A stretch of 64,000 nucleotides of DNA from Candidatus Korobacter versatilis (GTDB taxonomy: Bacteria > Acidobacteriota > Terriglobia > Terriglobales > Acidobacteriaceae), in contig JACPNR010000013.1 in assembly GCA_016185395.1 (NCBI GenBank), positions 1-64,000 of the forward strand. The letters run 5' to 3'. The position numbers were made by a program, and so were the translations under genes. Position 1 is the first letter of the stretch; every line of letters begins with the position of its first letter. The notes beneath the pieces were generated by a model. That model searched no databases. It saw nothing but the letters and a program-made list of their open reading frames with translations, and was not told the DNA's origin. This document shows positions 15,478 through 27,941 of the stretch, piece by piece.

Positions 15478-17163
15478 ATGCGACCCATACTGTCGGCTCT
15501 CGTCCTGCTGCTGTCTTCGCTCGGCTACTCCCAGCACGAGCACTCTGCCCCGCTCGACCTGACCAAGGTCGGCAAGGTCAACATGGAGATCTCTTGCACG
15601 CCGGCTGCGTCGGCCGAGTTCGACCGCGGGCTCGCGCTGCTGCACAACTTCTGGTATCTGCGCGCGCACGAGACATTCCTCGCGACCGCCAAGCTCGACC
15701 CTGAATGCGCCATGGCCTACTGGGGCGACGCCATGACCTACAATCATCCGTTCTGGGACGCGCCCTCGCCCGCTGAAGAAGCCGCCGCCTGGGCGAGCGT
15801 GGAGCGAGCCGCGGCCGCAAAGCACCAGTCGCCGCGCGAAGCTGCCTACGTCGCCGCCGTCCGCGCGCTCTACCAGGACGCCGCCGCCGTCCCCAAGACG
15901 CAGCGCGACATCCGGTATCGCGACGCCATGGCCGCGGCGTTCGCGCAGTTCCCCGACGACGAGACGCGCCTCTTCTACGGGCTCTCTATCCTCGGCTCGC
16001 TCCCCGAAGGCGTGGCCGGATTCGAAGCGCAGGAACGCGCCGCCGCCCTCTTCGAGGTCGTCTACAAGAAAGACCCGCAGCATCCCGGCGCGCTGCACTA
16101 CCTCATCCATGCTGACGACGATCCCGTCCACGCCACGAGCGGCCTTCAGGTCGCGCGCGAGTACGCTGCCGCCGCGCCCGGCGTGCCGCACGCGCTGCAC
16201 ATGCCCTCGCATATTTTTTCGCGGCTCGGCTATTGGGAGGAATCCGCGCGCACCAACGAGAACGCCTGGCACACCTCTGAGCTCGACGTGGCGCGCGCGC
16301 ACGATCCCACCACCCTGCGCGACTTCCACTCGCTCAACTACCTGCACTACGCGTACTTGCAACTCGGCCGCTATCGCGACGCGCGCAAGCTCACGCGCAT
16401 CATCGCCAAGCAGTACGCGGCCATCCCCGACAAGCGCACCGCGCCCGACACGCCCGGGCTGCAAGCCCGCCACGTTCGCGGACGCACCATCTACGCCCTG
16501 CCCGACCGCGTCGCTTACGGATACTTCGACATGCTCGCCCGCGAGCTCATGGAGACGGGCGAGTGGAAGCGCCTGCGCGAGTTGCCGCTCGTCGCGCCTT
16601 CGCGCGACTTCGTCGCGATGCAGTTGCAGCTCGAGACCATGGCCGCCGCCGCCCAGCATGACGCCCCCGCCGCCCGGACGGCTGCGGCGAAACTCGCCGC
16701 GCTGGCGAACGCGCGCGGTCCGCATCCTTTTGTGGACCATCCGTTCGTTTTAAAGATGATGGCCATCCAGGCCGCCCAAGCCGAAGCCTTCGCCGCCCGC
16801 GCCGCCGGGGACGACACCCGCGCGCTCGCGAGGTTGAAAGAGGCCGCGGCCATCGAAGACGGCATCGAGTCGCTCTCCCAGCCGCCCTATCCGGCCATTC
16901 CGGCGCACGAACTCCTCGGCAACATGCTGTTGGGGATGGGCCAGAACGACGAAGCACGCGAGCAGTTCACCGTGGCGCTTCAGCGCACCCCGAATCGTCC
17001 GCTGGCCATCTACGGCATCGCGCGCGCCTCGGAACTTCTCGGCGACAAAGCCGCCGCCGCCACGCGCTACGCCGAGTTCATGGTGGTGTGGCAGCACGCC
17101 GACGACGACCGCCCGGAGCTGCGCCACGCCCGGGCCTTCCTCGCGACCACCGCCGGCAAATAG
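15478..17163 (+). CDS. exported tetratricopeptide-like repeat protein
   Basis: The 561-residue protein begins with a signal peptide (MRPILSALVLLLSSLGYSQ) when started at ATG 15478; a GTG at 15448 is also in frame. The mature part is helical, with TPR-like units at about residues 55-90 (FDRGLALLHNFWYLRAHETF, AYWGDAMTYNHPFW) and near the C-terminus (LLGNMLLGMGQNDEAREQF, IYGIARASELLGDKAAA). Between them are LHYLIHADDDP and HALHMPSHIFSRLG, motifs shared by a widespread family of uncharacterised periplasmic TPR proteins. Function is unknown; protein-protein scaffolding is likely. Confidence 0.75.
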   Translation: MRPILSALVLLLSSLGYSQHEHSAPLDLTKVGKVNMEISCTPAASAEFDRGLALLHNFWYLRAHETFLATAKLDPECAMAYWGDAMTYNHPFWDAPSPAEEAAAWASVERAAAAKHQSPREAAYVAAVRALYQDAAAVPKTQRDIRYRDAMAAAFAQFPDDETRLFYGLSILGSLPEGVAGFEAQERAAALFEVVYKKDPQHPGALHYLIHADDDPVHATSGLQVAREYAAAAPGVPHALHMPSHIFSRLGYWEESARTNENAWHTSELDVARAHDPTTLRDFHSLNYLHYAYLQLGRYRDARKLTRIIAKQYAAIPDKRTAPDTPGLQARHVRGRTIYALPDRVAYGYFDMLARELMETGEWKRLRELPLVAPSRDFVAMQLQLETMAAAAQHDAPAARTAAAKLAALANARGPHPFVDHPFVLKMMAIQAAQAEAFAARAAGDDTRALARLKEAAAIEDGIESLSQPPYPAIPAHELLGNMLLGMGQNDEAREQFTVALQRTPNRPLAIYGIARASELLGDKAAAATRYAEFMVVWQHADDDRPELRHARAFLATTAGK

Positions 17164-17231
17164 GCGGCTCTCCCACGCCGGCACATTTTTCCTGGGTCTT
17201 TCCTGCCACCCCCTCCGTAGGTAGCGATAGC

Positions 17232-17822
17232 ATGGCCGCTACCGCCTATTTCGCGAGCGTAACGATGGAGACCGAGAGCGCCCAGATCGCGCGCGCGCTA
17301 CGCCGGCGTGATCCGGAGCTGCTCGAGCGCCTCATTGAGCAGTACCAGCACCGCCTGTTCCGCTATCTCGTCCATTTCACCGGCGACCCGCGGCTCTCCG
17401 AAGACCTGTTCCAGGAGACCTGGCTGCGCGTGCTCGAGCGCGGCAAGCAGTTCGATGGACGCTCCGAGTTCGTCCCCTGGCTGCTGCGCTTAGCGCACAA
17501 TCTCGCCGTCGACCATTTTCGCGTGCGCCGCGGGCTCAGTCTCGACGAACTCACCGACCCGGCGCGCGAGATGCCGTTGCAGGTGGCGGACGCGCGTCCT
17601 ACGCCGTTCGACCAGCTGGCGTCGAGCGAGGAGCGCGAACGCGTGCTGGCGTGCCTCGGCGGATTGCCGCCGCCGTATCGCGAAGTGCTGGCGCTGCGTT
17701 TTCAGGAAGAGATGCCGCTCGACGAGATCGCCGAGGTCGTCAGCATCCCGCTCGCTACCGTGAAGTCGCGCCTCTATCGCGCGCTCGAGTTGCTGGGCAC
17801 CAAGCTGGAGGGACGCGCATGA
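17232..17822 (+). CDS. ECF-type RNA polymerase sigma factor
   Basis: The 196-residue sigma-70-family protein has region 2 (YQHRLFRYLVHFTGDPRLSE, DLFQETWLRVLE, FVPWLLRLAHNLAVDHFR) and region 4 (LPPPYREVLALRF, PLDEIAEVVSIPLATVKSRL). There is no region 1 or 3, as in ECF sigmas. Translation may start at ATG 17232 or at 17265. Its stop overlaps the start of a zinc-finger anti-sigma gene (ATGA), so the pair is co-translated and probably works as a stress switch. Confidence 0.9.
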   Translation: MAATAYFASVTMETESAQIARALRRRDPELLERLIEQYQHRLFRYLVHFTGDPRLSEDLFQETWLRVLERGKQFDGRSEFVPWLLRLAHNLAVDHFRVRRGLSLDELTDPAREMPLQVADARPTPFDQLASSEERERVLACLGGLPPPYREVLALRFQEEMPLDEIAEVVSIPLATVKSRLYRALELLGTKLEGRA

Positions 17823-18295
17823 GTCACGACGCTCACACTCGCGCCAAGGAATCGATTGTCGGCGGCACCAGCGATGCAGCCGAACAGCGCTGGCTGCAGA
17901 AGCACCTCGCCGCCTGTGCGGACTGCGCCGCGCTGCTCGACCGCGCACACGCCGTCCGCGACGCGCTGCATTCGGCCCCGCTCACCGCGCACCCCGCGAT
18001 GGTCGCGGCGGCGCAGCAGCGGCTGCTACGTCACGCGCTGGAACTCAGCGAGCGCGAGAGCCGGCGCTGGATGTTGACGGCGTCCGTGGCCGTAGCCACG
18101 TTGTTTGCCTGGATCAGCGTGCCACTGCTGTGGCAACTCGCCCGCTGGCTCGGCGAAATGACTCCGGCGCCAGCAGCAACGACGATCGCAGCGTTCGTCG
18201 TGGTCGCATCTACGCCAGCCCTGCTGGCTGCCGCAGCGGCCCTGTGGCTGCGCGGCTCGCAACACGCGGTCGAACCTGAAAGGATCCGGAGATAG
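17819..18295 (+). CDS. zinc-finger anti-sigma factor, membrane-anchored
   Basis: The 158-residue product overlaps the sigma gene by four bases. Its N-terminus has the ZAS-type HLAACADCAALL (His-x3-Cys-x2-Cys) motif that clamps the cognate ECF sigma. Two hydrophobic segments follow (about residues 82-103 and 120-142), giving a membrane anchor with little periplasmic domain. The input signal is not obvious. Confidence 0.78.
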   Translation: MSHDAHTRAKESIVGGTSDAAEQRWLQKHLAACADCAALLDRAHAVRDALHSAPLTAHPAMVAAAQQRLLRHALELSERESRRWMLTASVAVATLFAWISVPLLWQLARWLGEMTPAPAATTIAAFVVVASTPALLAAAAALWLRGSQHAVEPERIRR

Positions 18296-18297
18296 TC

Positions 18298-18789
18298 ATG
18301 GACAAACTTGAAAGTGATTTCTCGAAAGAACTGAAGATCATCCCGTGGTGGTCCTATCTGCTCGGCAGCATCGCCTTCCTCTGCATGCAGTTCGTGTTCC
18401 ACGTGGCGATCCTGCACAGCGAGAAGGTGCCGCCTCCGCCGGCGGTGCGTTCCCTCCTCGGCGTCGTGACCGGGCTCGCGCTGGCCGTGTGGTTCATGCT
18501 GCTGGGTTACGTGAACCGCGACGCCGGCCGCCGCGGCATGAACCGCGCCCTGTGGACATTCCTCGTCATCATCATCCCGAACGGCATCGGGTACATCATC
18601 TACTTCATCATGCGGAAGCCGATGCAAGTCCCCTGTCCGCATTGTGGCGCATCGGCGGAGCCGGGGTTCACCTACTGCACCAAGTGCGGCAAGGCGCTGA
18701 AGCCCTCGTGCGCGAGCTGCGGCGCGCAAATGCGTCCCGGGGACGCCTTCTGCCCAAGCTGCGGCAAGGCAGCCGCGCCCTCAGCCTGA
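18298..18789 (+). CDS. membrane protein with C-terminal zinc ribbons
   Basis: The 163-residue product starts three bases after the anti-sigma gene. It has three hydrophobic helices (about residues 16-40, 50-70, 82-103) and a cytoplasmic tail. The tail has three double-Cys knuckles (CPHC, CTKC, CASC, CPSC), that is, two double zinc-ribbon units. Close spacing suggests it belongs to the sigma/anti-sigma operon and may take part in the same envelope response. No specific function is known. Confidence 0.7.
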   Translation: MDKLESDFSKELKIIPWWSYLLGSIAFLCMQFVFHVAILHSEKVPPPPAVRSLLGVVTGLALAVWFMLLGYVNRDAGRRGMNRALWTFLVIIIPNGIGYIIYFIMRKPMQVPCPHCGASAEPGFTYCTKCGKALKPSCASCGAQMRPGDAFCPSCGKAAAPSA

Positions 18790-18803
18790 CAAAAATCCGG
18801 ACC

Positions 18804-18879
18804 AACCACGAAGGACACCAAGGCTCACGAAGGAAATCGTAAGGGAAAACCTTCGTGGACCTTCGTGTCCTTTGTGGTT
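18804..18879. repeat. CCTTCGTG-type inverted repeat
   Basis: Arms 18804-18833 (AACCACGAAGGACACC...) and 18850-18879 (CCTTCGTGGACCTTCGTGTC...) form a ~30-bp imperfect stem with a 16-nt loop. The element lies between the zinc-ribbon protein and the LytTR regulator and is the same family as at 15328. Confidence 0.8.
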
Positions 18880-18907
18880 AAGGCTTTTGACTATACTTAG
18901 TCCTGCG

Positions 18908-19687
18908 ATGCCCCTCTCCGCCGTTATCGTCGACGATGAACAGCTCGCGCGCGACGAGCTTGCCTACCTGCTGAAGTCCGCCGGCGACGTGGACGTCGTC
19001 GCGCAGGGCAGCAACGGCCTCGAGGCCGTGAACCTCATCAAGGAGCACGCCCCCGACCTCGTCTTCCTCGACGTCCAGATGCCCGGGCTCGACGGCTTCG
19101 GCGTGATCAAGAAACTCATCGACAAGAAGCTGCGGCTGCCGCAGATCGTCTTCGCCACGGCCTATGACCAATACGCGGTCAAGGCGTTCGAGGTGAACGC
19201 GGTCGACTACCTGCTCAAGCCCTTCGACAAGAAGCGCGTGGCGCAGTCGGTTGCGAAGGTACGCAAGAATCTCGAGAAAAAGGACACCGCCCCTGCCGGC
19301 GCGCAGCTCGACACGCTGGTCAAGATGCTCGAGCAGCAACAGGCGCCGCAGCCGAACAAGCTGCTGCTTCGCACCGCCGGACGCATGTTCCTGGTGGATC
19401 AGAAAGAGATCTGCTACGCCTCGATCGAAGACGGCGTCATCACCGTCGTCACCGCGCAGATGGAAGGCCAGTCGAACTGCCGCACGCTCGAGGAGCTGCT
19501 CGACTCGCTCGACCCGAAAACGTTCTGGCGCGCGCACCGCTCGTATCTCGTGAACATCAACCGCATCAAGGAAGTCGTGCCCTGGTTCAAGTCGAGCTAC
19601 CAGCTGCGCATGGACGACCGCAAGCAGACGGAAGTCCCCGTCTCGCGCGCCCAGACCAAGCGCCTGCGCGAACTCTTCGGACTCTAG
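18908..19687 (+). CDS. LytTR-family response regulator
   Basis: The 259-residue protein has an N-terminal receiver (VIVDDEQLARDEL, phospho-acceptor Asp55 in VFLDVQMPG, then FATAYDQYA and DYLLKPF). A LytTR DNA-binding domain fills the C-terminal ~100 residues (LLLRTAGRMFLVDQKEI, FWRAHRSYLVNINRI, VPVSRAQTKRLRELF). No histidine kinase gene is adjacent, so its partner is unlinked. Such regulators bind imperfect direct repeats at promoters; the regulon cannot be read here. Confidence 0.92.
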   Translation: MPLSAVIVDDEQLARDELAYLLKSAGDVDVVAQGSNGLEAVNLIKEHAPDLVFLDVQMPGLDGFGVIKKLIDKKLRLPQIVFATAYDQYAVKAFEVNAVDYLLKPFDKKRVAQSVAKVRKNLEKKDTAPAGAQLDTLVKMLEQQQAPQPNKLLLRTAGRMFLVDQKEICYASIEDGVITVVTAQMEGQSNCRTLEELLDSLDPKTFWRAHRSYLVNINRIKEVVPWFKSSYQLRMDDRKQTEVPVSRAQTKRLRELFGL

Positions 19688-19774
19688 CCGTTAATTCCTG
19701 AATGCCCTCTGCCCTGTTTTTCGTGCACCATCCCCGGCGCTGGAGTAAGCTTCTTTATTCCCTAGGAGGCATTT

Positions 19775-20047
19775 ATGCGTGACGTTATTTCTGACGCGAA
19801 AGACCGCTTCGCCGAGCCGCTCGAAGACCTGAAAGGCATGTTCAACGACGCCGTGGACCGCGCCGGCAAGCAAGCGCGCCAGACCGCCCGCCAGGTAGCG
19901 CGCCGTGGCGCCGAAGCCGCGGAAGAGTTCCGCGACGACACCGAGCGCAAGATCCGCAAGTATCCGCTCGAGTCGATCGGCATCGCGTTCGGCGCCGGCT
20001 TCGCCATGGGCGCGCTGCTGTTCTTCCTCATGCGCCGCGACGACTAA
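19775..20047 (+). CDS. DUF883/ElaB-like membrane-anchored protein
   Basis: The 90-residue product has an excellent AGGAGG six bases before the ATG. Residues 1-65 form an amphipathic charged helix (KQARQTARQVARRGAEAAEE), and the end is a glycine-rich membrane anchor (IGIAFGAGFAMGALLFFLM) followed by basic RR. This is the plan of the ElaB/YqjD/DUF883 group, inner-membrane proteins linked to stationary phase and ribosome binding in E. coli. The assignment rests on architecture. Confidence 0.7.
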   Translation: MRDVISDAKDRFAEPLEDLKGMFNDAVDRAGKQARQTARQVARRGAEAAEEFRDDTERKIRKYPLESIGIAFGAGFAMGALLFFLMRRDD

Positions 20048-20122
20048 GCGCACCGTCCCGATCCGGCCGCCCCGCCCACGCGGAGCGGCTTTTCCATGCG
20101 CGAGGGGGAACGCGCGCGCCTG

Positions 20123-20128
20123 TATAAT
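20123..20128 (+). promoter_or_regulatory. -10 element (TATAAT) of purS
   Basis: A perfect TATAAT ends 12 bases before the purS ATG, leaving only about five or six transcribed bases. The mRNA would be nearly leaderless. No clear -35 is seen. Confidence 0.45.
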
Positions 20129-20140
20129 CCCTGCATTCCC

Positions 20141-20386
20141 ATGAAAGCTTACGTCTACGTTGCATTGAAGAAGACCGTGCTCGACCCGCAGGGCAAGACC
20201 ATCCACGGCGCGCTCAAGAAGATGGGACACAACGCCATCGCCGACGTCCGCCAGGGCAAATACTTCGAACTCACCCTGAACGGCGGCCTGGACAAAGCGG
20301 CCGCGCAGCAGGAGGTGGAGCGCATCGCCCGCGACGTGCTCACCAACCCGGTCATCGAAGAGTTTTCGTACAGGCTCGAGGATTAG
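20141..20386 (+). CDS. purS: phosphoribosylformylglycinamidine synthase subunit PurS
   Basis: The 81-residue PurS holds together the PurL-PurQ complex in the fourth step of purine synthesis. The start MKAYVYVALKKTVLDPQGKT and motifs ALKKMGH, GKYFEL and NPVIEEFSY are typical. ATG 20141 gives the normal length. purQ and purL are not adjacent, which is unusual because purS normally sits with purQ. Confidence 0.93.
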   Translation: MKAYVYVALKKTVLDPQGKTIHGALKKMGHNAIADVRQGKYFELTLNGGLDKAAAQQEVERIARDVLTNPVIEEFSYRLED

Positions 20387-20440
20387 CTCTACCGGGGGAT
20401 TGAATCCTCCGTCCGGCTTGGGGAATCAAATAGTCCGGCT

Positions 20441-20482
20441 ACTCGGAACTCGGAACTCGCAACTCGGTACTCGGTACTCACC
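20441..20482. repeat. six-unit ACTCGGA heptamer array abutting the glmS start codon
   Basis: The units are ACTCGGA, ACTCGGA, ACTCGCA, ACTCGGT, ACTCGGT and ACTCACC. They are exactly phased and run directly into ATG 20483. The array replaces the place where a Shine-Dalgarno sequence would be. Confidence 0.85.
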
Positions 20483-22357
<1,875 letters not shown>

Positions 22358-22401
22358 CTCCCTCGCAGAAACAAACAGGCTTCCGCGGTGTCTATTTGCC
22401 C

Positions 22402-22824
22402 ATGAAGCGACGGTGGCAAATCGTTCTGCCCTCCCTCGGCTTGATCATTTTCTCGTTGATCACGTATCACTCCTTCAACCAACAACTGGCTAAAGCCCAG
22501 CCCGGCCGCTATCTGTGGTGGTCGTCAGTCCCATTGGATCGCGACCCGCTCGAACGGAGGCGCGCGGAATGGGACCCCTGCCGGGATAAGGCCGACTCGT
22601 GCGTAGGATGGGACCCGATTTCAATAAGGGTTCTCCCTGCGACAGTGCCGCGACTCTACATGTTGTCCGCGCTTCCGGCATTCCTGGCTGGCATGATCAT
22701 TGTTTTCGGCTTGGGAGCTCTCGGCGTCAATCAGGTCTGGAGCTTCTTGATCGTGCTGCCACTGCTGACGAGCTGTTGGTACTTCCTGGTCGGCTGGCTC
22801 ATCGACCGCCGACTCTCGCGCTGA
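22402..22824 (+). CDS. hypothetical membrane protein
   Basis: The 140-residue product from ATG 22402 has a signal-anchor-like N-terminal helix (MKRRWQIVLPSLGLIIFSLI), a soluble middle containing two Cys (DPCRDKADSCVGWDP), and two C-terminal hydrophobic helices (about residues 92-112 and 115-135). No family is recognised. It is less GC-rich than glmS and fpr on either side, which may mean later acquisition. Confidence 0.55.
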   Translation: MKRRWQIVLPSLGLIIFSLITYHSFNQQLAKAQPGRYLWWSSVPLDRDPLERRRAEWDPCRDKADSCVGWDPISIRVLPATVPRLYMLSALPAFLAGMIIVFGLGALGVNQVWSFLIVLPLLTSCWYFLVGWLIDRRLSR

Positions 22825-22879
22825 TAGCCCCGCTGTTCGGCCCATCCTTTACAATGTCCGGTTCGCTCGACCGTCCGAC

Positions 22880-23611
22880 ATGGCCCGCCCCATCTACACC
22901 GCCAAACTCGTGCGCAGCCGCTGGCTCAGCGACCAGACGCGCCACTTCGAGTGGCAGGTCGAGGAGCTCGACCGCTTCGACTTCAAGGCCGGCCAGTTCA
23001 TTTCCATGTTGGAGAAGAAGGACGACGGCAAAAACGTCACCCGCGCCTACTCCATCGCCTCCGCCCCGCGCGGGCGTGAACTCGATCTTTGCCTGAACCG
23101 CGTGCCACACGGCTTCTTCTCGAATTTCCTGTGCGACTTGACCGAAGGCGCTGAGGTGCATTTCCACGGGCCCCACGGGCACTTCATCCTCCGCGACCCG
23201 CTGCACGATTCCATCTTCGTCGCCACCGGCACCGGCGTGGCGCCCATGCGCGGCTTCCTGCAGTGGCTCTTTGCGGAAGAACACCGCCACGCCGGCAAAC
23301 ACTTCTGGCTGGTCTATGGCACGCGCTACGAGAAAGATATCTACTACCAGGAAGAGTTCGAGGCGCTCGCTGCCGCCCATCCGAACTTCCATTACGAGAT
23401 CACCGTCTCGCGTCCGGGCGAAGCCTGGAAGGGACGCAAGGGATACGTCCAAGTCATCGTCGGCGAGATCACGCAACAGCTCTCTCAAGAACAGCGCCAC
23501 ATGGCGGACGTCTATATCTGCGGGCTCAACAACATGGTCACCAGCGTCCGCGAAACCCTCATCGGCTTGGGCGTGGATCCGAAGCACATCATCTTCGAGC
23601 GGTACGACTAG
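22880..23611 (+). CDS. fpr: ferredoxin/flavodoxin-NADP+ reductase
   Basis: The 243-residue FNR-family protein has the FAD-binding RAYSIAS motif and FKAGQFISM in the first half. The NAD(P)-binding half has ATGTGVAPMRGFL and YICGLNNMV. The C-terminus IIFERYD ends the fold, and there is no Fe-S domain, so electrons go to a separate ferredoxin or flavodoxin. The start MARPIYTAKLV matches related proteins. A heptamer inverted repeat begins three bases after the stop. Confidence 0.85.
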   Translation: MARPIYTAKLVRSRWLSDQTRHFEWQVEELDRFDFKAGQFISMLEKKDDGKNVTRAYSIASAPRGRELDLCLNRVPHGFFSNFLCDLTEGAEVHFHGPHGHFILRDPLHDSIFVATGTGVAPMRGFLQWLFAEEHRHAGKHFWLVYGTRYEKDIYYQEEFEALAAAHPNFHYEITVSRPGEAWKGRKGYVQVIVGEITQQLSQEQRHMADVYICGLNNMVTSVRETLIGLGVDPKHIIFERYD

Positions 23612-23614
23612 GCC

Positions 23615-23714
23615 GATTGCAGAAGTCAGATTGCAGATTGCAGAAGGGGCCGTCTCCTGCCATCGGCCTTGGTTCCCGGCCGATTCTGCAATCTGCAATC
23701 ATCAATCTGCAATC
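23615..23714. repeat. inverted heptamer array (GATTGCA / TGCAATC)
   Basis: Phased units GATTGCA, GAAGTCA, GATTGCA and GATTGCA run from 23615. Arm 23684-23714 (TTCTGCAATCTGCAATCATC...) is the inverse, forming a ~31-bp imperfect stem. It begins three bases after the fpr stop. Confidence 0.8.
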
Positions 23715-23803
23715 AGGCGTAACCCACTCATTTTGGGCAGTTTAGTCGCCTTCTCGCCCGATAAATTCCCTGCATCCTCTTCATTCCATGCCACATCCAA
23801 TGA

Positions 23804-23833
23804 CTTGACAGTAACTCACTCAGGTTCTATTCT
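23804..23833 (+). promoter_or_regulatory. dnaK promoter overlapped by a HAIR-like HspR operator
   Basis: The -35 TTGACA (23805-23810), a 17-nt spacer and the -10 TATTCT (23828-23833) form a near-consensus sigma-70 promoter. CTTGACA-N7-ACTCAGG (23804-23824) matches the HspR-associated inverted repeat CTTGAGT-N7-ACTCAAG at 11 of 14 positions and covers the -35. Binding there would block dnaK transcription. Confidence 0.65.
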
Positions 23834-23895
23834 GATTTGGCTATCAACTACAGTTAATGGCGGTTTACGCGCCTCACCGCAGGGAGAGTAAGAAC

Positions 23896-25824
<1,929 letters not shown>

Positions 25825-25828
25825 CTGC

Positions 25829-25894
25829 GCTCTCCGCAACCCGCTTTCCGCTGTCCGTTCTCCAGATGGCGGAAGGCGGATAGCGGAAAGCGCC
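25829..25894. repeat. inverted heptamer array (GCTTTCC / GGCGGAA)
   Basis: Five phased units GCTCTCC, GCAACCC, GCTTTCC, GCTGTCC and GTTCTCC run from 25829, four bases after the dnaK stop, to 25863. The complementary arm is 25868-25894 (GGCGGAA, GGCGGAT, AGCGGAA). It forms a hairpin with a very short loop. Confidence 0.8.
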
Positions 25895-25912
25895 TTTTAG
25901 AAAGGCCCTCTA

Positions 25913-26083
25913 GTGAGACAGTTCATCGTCCTGAAAGTCGTCACCGGCGTGCTCGGCGTGGCGATGACCATCATCCCGCTCGGCGGCCTCATGCCGTTCG
26001 AGACGGCCGAGCAACTGCGCGCACGCCTGGCGCAGCAGGAGCCGCAGGCCATCTTCATCATCCAGGAAGTGGGTACGGCATAA
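25913..26083 (+). CDS. small hydrophobic protein downstream of dnaK
   Basis: GTG 25913 opens a 56-residue frame starting VRQFIVLKVVTGVLGVAMTI. A single membrane-type helix (residues 4-28) is followed by a polar helix (ETAEQLRARLAQQEPQAIF). The composition and helix plan look like a real small membrane protein, although no family is recognised. It lies between a heptamer hairpin and another repeat, in the same direction as dnaK and dnaJ. Confidence 0.45.
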   Translation: MRQFIVLKVVTGVLGVAMTIIPLGGLMPFETAEQLRARLAQQEPQAIFIIQEVGTA

Positions 26084-26108
26084 GGAAGGAATCACGATCC
26101 CAACCCCT

Positions 26109-26166
26109 GGCCACGGATCGCACGGATGAACACGGATAGGCTCCGTGGTTTCCGTGGGACGTGGCC
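26109..26166. repeat. ACGGATN3 / ATCCGTG-type inverted repeat
   Basis: GGCCACGGATCGCACGGATG and ACACGGAT are followed by TCCGTGG, TCCGTGG and ACGTGGCC, giving an imperfect hairpin with 9-10-nt units. Related words recur at 28036-28062 and 59057-59086. Confidence 0.6.
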
Positions 26167-26218
26167 AAAGGTTTTTTGCTTGAAACTGCTGACTCCAGAC
26201 TCGAAACTGGCGTTCCAT

Positions 26219-26698
26219 ATGCGAAGACTTATCATCATCGCCCTTCTCACTCTTGCTGTGTTTCCCACCGCAGCGCAGAACAAAGCCCCAGCCGAGGCCG
26301 AGCTCAAGCAGTTGCTCGCCGATTTCCTCGCCGCGGCGTCGCACTCGCCGGTCACCGCCGCCGACAAGCAGATGTTCGACCGCTTCTTCGCCTCGGACGT
26401 GCTCTACACGCGCTCCGCCGGCGCCACCACCACCAAGGCCGAGATCATGAGGTCGCTCGACGAGCCGCCGGACCCGAAGGCCCCCGCCGCTACGTTCACC
26501 GCCGAGGACGTGACCGTGCATCAGTACGGCGACATCGCCATCGTCGCCTTCAAGCTGGTGCAGAAGGTCAGCGACGGCGCGGGCAACGAGTCCCGCAACG
26601 AATTTCGTAACACCGGCACATTCCAGAAGCGCAAAGGTAAGTGGCAGGCCATCGCGTGGCAGGCGACGAAGGTCCCGCCGAAGGAACAGCCGAAATAG
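26219..26698 (+). CDS. exported SnoaL/DUF4440-like (NTF2-fold) protein
   Basis: The 159-residue protein has a signal peptide (MRRLIIIALLTLAVFPTAAQ). The mature part follows the cone-shaped NTF2-like plan: an N-terminal helix (LKQLLADFLAAA), FDRFFASDVLYTRSAG, VTVHQYGDIAIVAFKLVQK, and a closing GKWQAIAWQATKV strand. Such domains bind small ligands or act as polyketide-cyclase-like folds. Activity is unknown. Its stop directly abuts the dnaJ ATG, so the two are co-translated, which is odd for an exported protein next to a cytosolic chaperone. Confidence 0.75.
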   Translation: MRRLIIIALLTLAVFPTAAQNKAPAEAELKQLLADFLAAASHSPVTAADKQMFDRFFASDVLYTRSAGATTTKAEIMRSLDEPPDPKAPAATFTAEDVTVHQYGDIAIVAFKLVQKVSDGAGNESRNEFRNTGTFQKRKGKWQAIAWQATKVPPKEQPK

Positions 26699-27931
26699 AT
26701 GGCGACCCAGTCCAAGGATTATTACGGTGCTCTGGGTGTTAAGAAGAACGCCTCGGCGGAGGACATCCGCAAGGCGTTCCGTAAACTTGCGCGTAAGTAC
26801 CATCCCGACGTCAATCCCAACGACAAGAAGGCGGAGGAGAAGTTCAAGGAGATCTCCGAGGCCAACGACGTGCTCTCCGAGCCGAAGAAGCGCAAGATCT
26901 ACGACCAGCTCGGCTACTACTCCGACCAGATCGATCCCGCGACCGCCGACGCCTACGCGCGCGCGGGCCAGCCAGGCGGAGGCTTTGGCGGATTCCGCCC
27001 GGGCGCAGGACGCGGCGGGCAACAGGAAGTCCCCTTCGATTTCTCCGGCTTTGATTTTTCCGACTTCGCCGAAGGCGGCGCGCGCGGGGCCCCAGGCGCT
27101 GGCGGGGCGGGCGGATTCCGCGACATCTTCTCCGGCATATTCGGCGGCGGCGCGGGACGTGGCGCCGAGCGCACCGGCCCCCAGCCCGGCACCGATCTCG
27201 AGTACCAGGTCACCGTGCCGTTCTGGACGGCCATCCGCGGCGGCGTCATCAAGCTGAACGTCACGCGCAACGAGAGCTGCGCCAACTGCCACGGCGCCGG
27301 GCGCCTCGAAGGCTCGGGCCCGTGCCCGCAATGCAAAGGCTCGGGACAGGTCACGCAGATGGGCGGACGCATGAAGTTCAACATGCAATGCCCGGCGTGC
27401 GGCAGCACCGGAAAGGCCCAGGCCGTCTGCCCGGCGTGCGGCGGGCAGGGAGTGGTCAACCGCGTCGAGCCGCTCGAGGTCCGCATCAAGGCCGGGACGC
27501 GCGATGGCCAGCGCATCCGCCTGGCCGGCAAAGGCAACGCCGGCGCGCACGGCGGTCCGGCGGGCGACCTCTACATCATCATGCGCGCGGGCGAGCATCC
27601 TGTGTTCCAGCGCGAGGGCGACGACATCCGCGTGGTTCTTCCCATCACCGCGCCCGAGGCCGCGCTCGGCGCCAAGGTCGACGTCCCCACCATCGACGGC
27701 CGCGCGCAGCTCCGCATCCCGCCCGGCACCGCCTCGGGACAGAAACTCCGCCTGCGCGAAAAGGGCGTGTCCTCCGCCGCGAACGAAGCCAAGCGCGGCG
27801 ACCAGATCGTGGAAGTAAAGATCATCGTGCAGCCGCCGACCGATCTGAAGGCCCGCGAGCTATGGACCGAACTACAGAAGCTCGAGCCAGACGATCCGCG
27901 CAGAGATCTCTGGAAACAGGTGGGTTCGTGA
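26699..27931 (+). CDS. dnaJ: chaperone DnaJ (Hsp40)
   Basis: The 410-residue type I Hsp40 stimulates the DnaK ATPase and delivers clients. It has a J domain with HPD at 35-37, a Gly/Phe-rich linker (about 90-155) and four CxxCxGxG-type zinc repeats (Cys194/197, 209/212, 231/234, 244/247). The substrate-binding C-terminal domains follow. The ATG immediately follows the stop of the preceding exported-protein gene with no spacer. It lies between dnaK and hspR. Confidence 0.95.
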   Translation: MATQSKDYYGALGVKKNASAEDIRKAFRKLARKYHPDVNPNDKKAEEKFKEISEANDVLSEPKKRKIYDQLGYYSDQIDPATADAYARAGQPGGGFGGFRPGAGRGGQQEVPFDFSGFDFSDFAEGGARGAPGAGGAGGFRDIFSGIFGGGAGRGAERTGPQPGTDLEYQVTVPFWTAIRGGVIKLNVTRNESCANCHGAGRLEGSGPCPQCKGSGQVTQMGGRMKFNMQCPACGSTGKAQAVCPACGGQGVVNRVEPLEVRIKAGTRDGQRIRLAGKGNAGAHGGPAGDLYIIMRAGEHPVFQREGDDIRVVLPITAPEAALGAKVDVPTIDGRAQLRIPPGTASGQKLRLREKGVSSAANEAKRGDQIVEVKIIVQPPTDLKARELWTELQKLEPDDPRRDLWKQVGS

Positions 27932-27941
27932 TGCTGCTAGC

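Noticed and set aside
20388-20482. glmS ribozyme
   Set aside because: The spacer consists of a heptamer array and short flanks with no ribozyme core; glmS ribozymes are mainly in Firmicutes.
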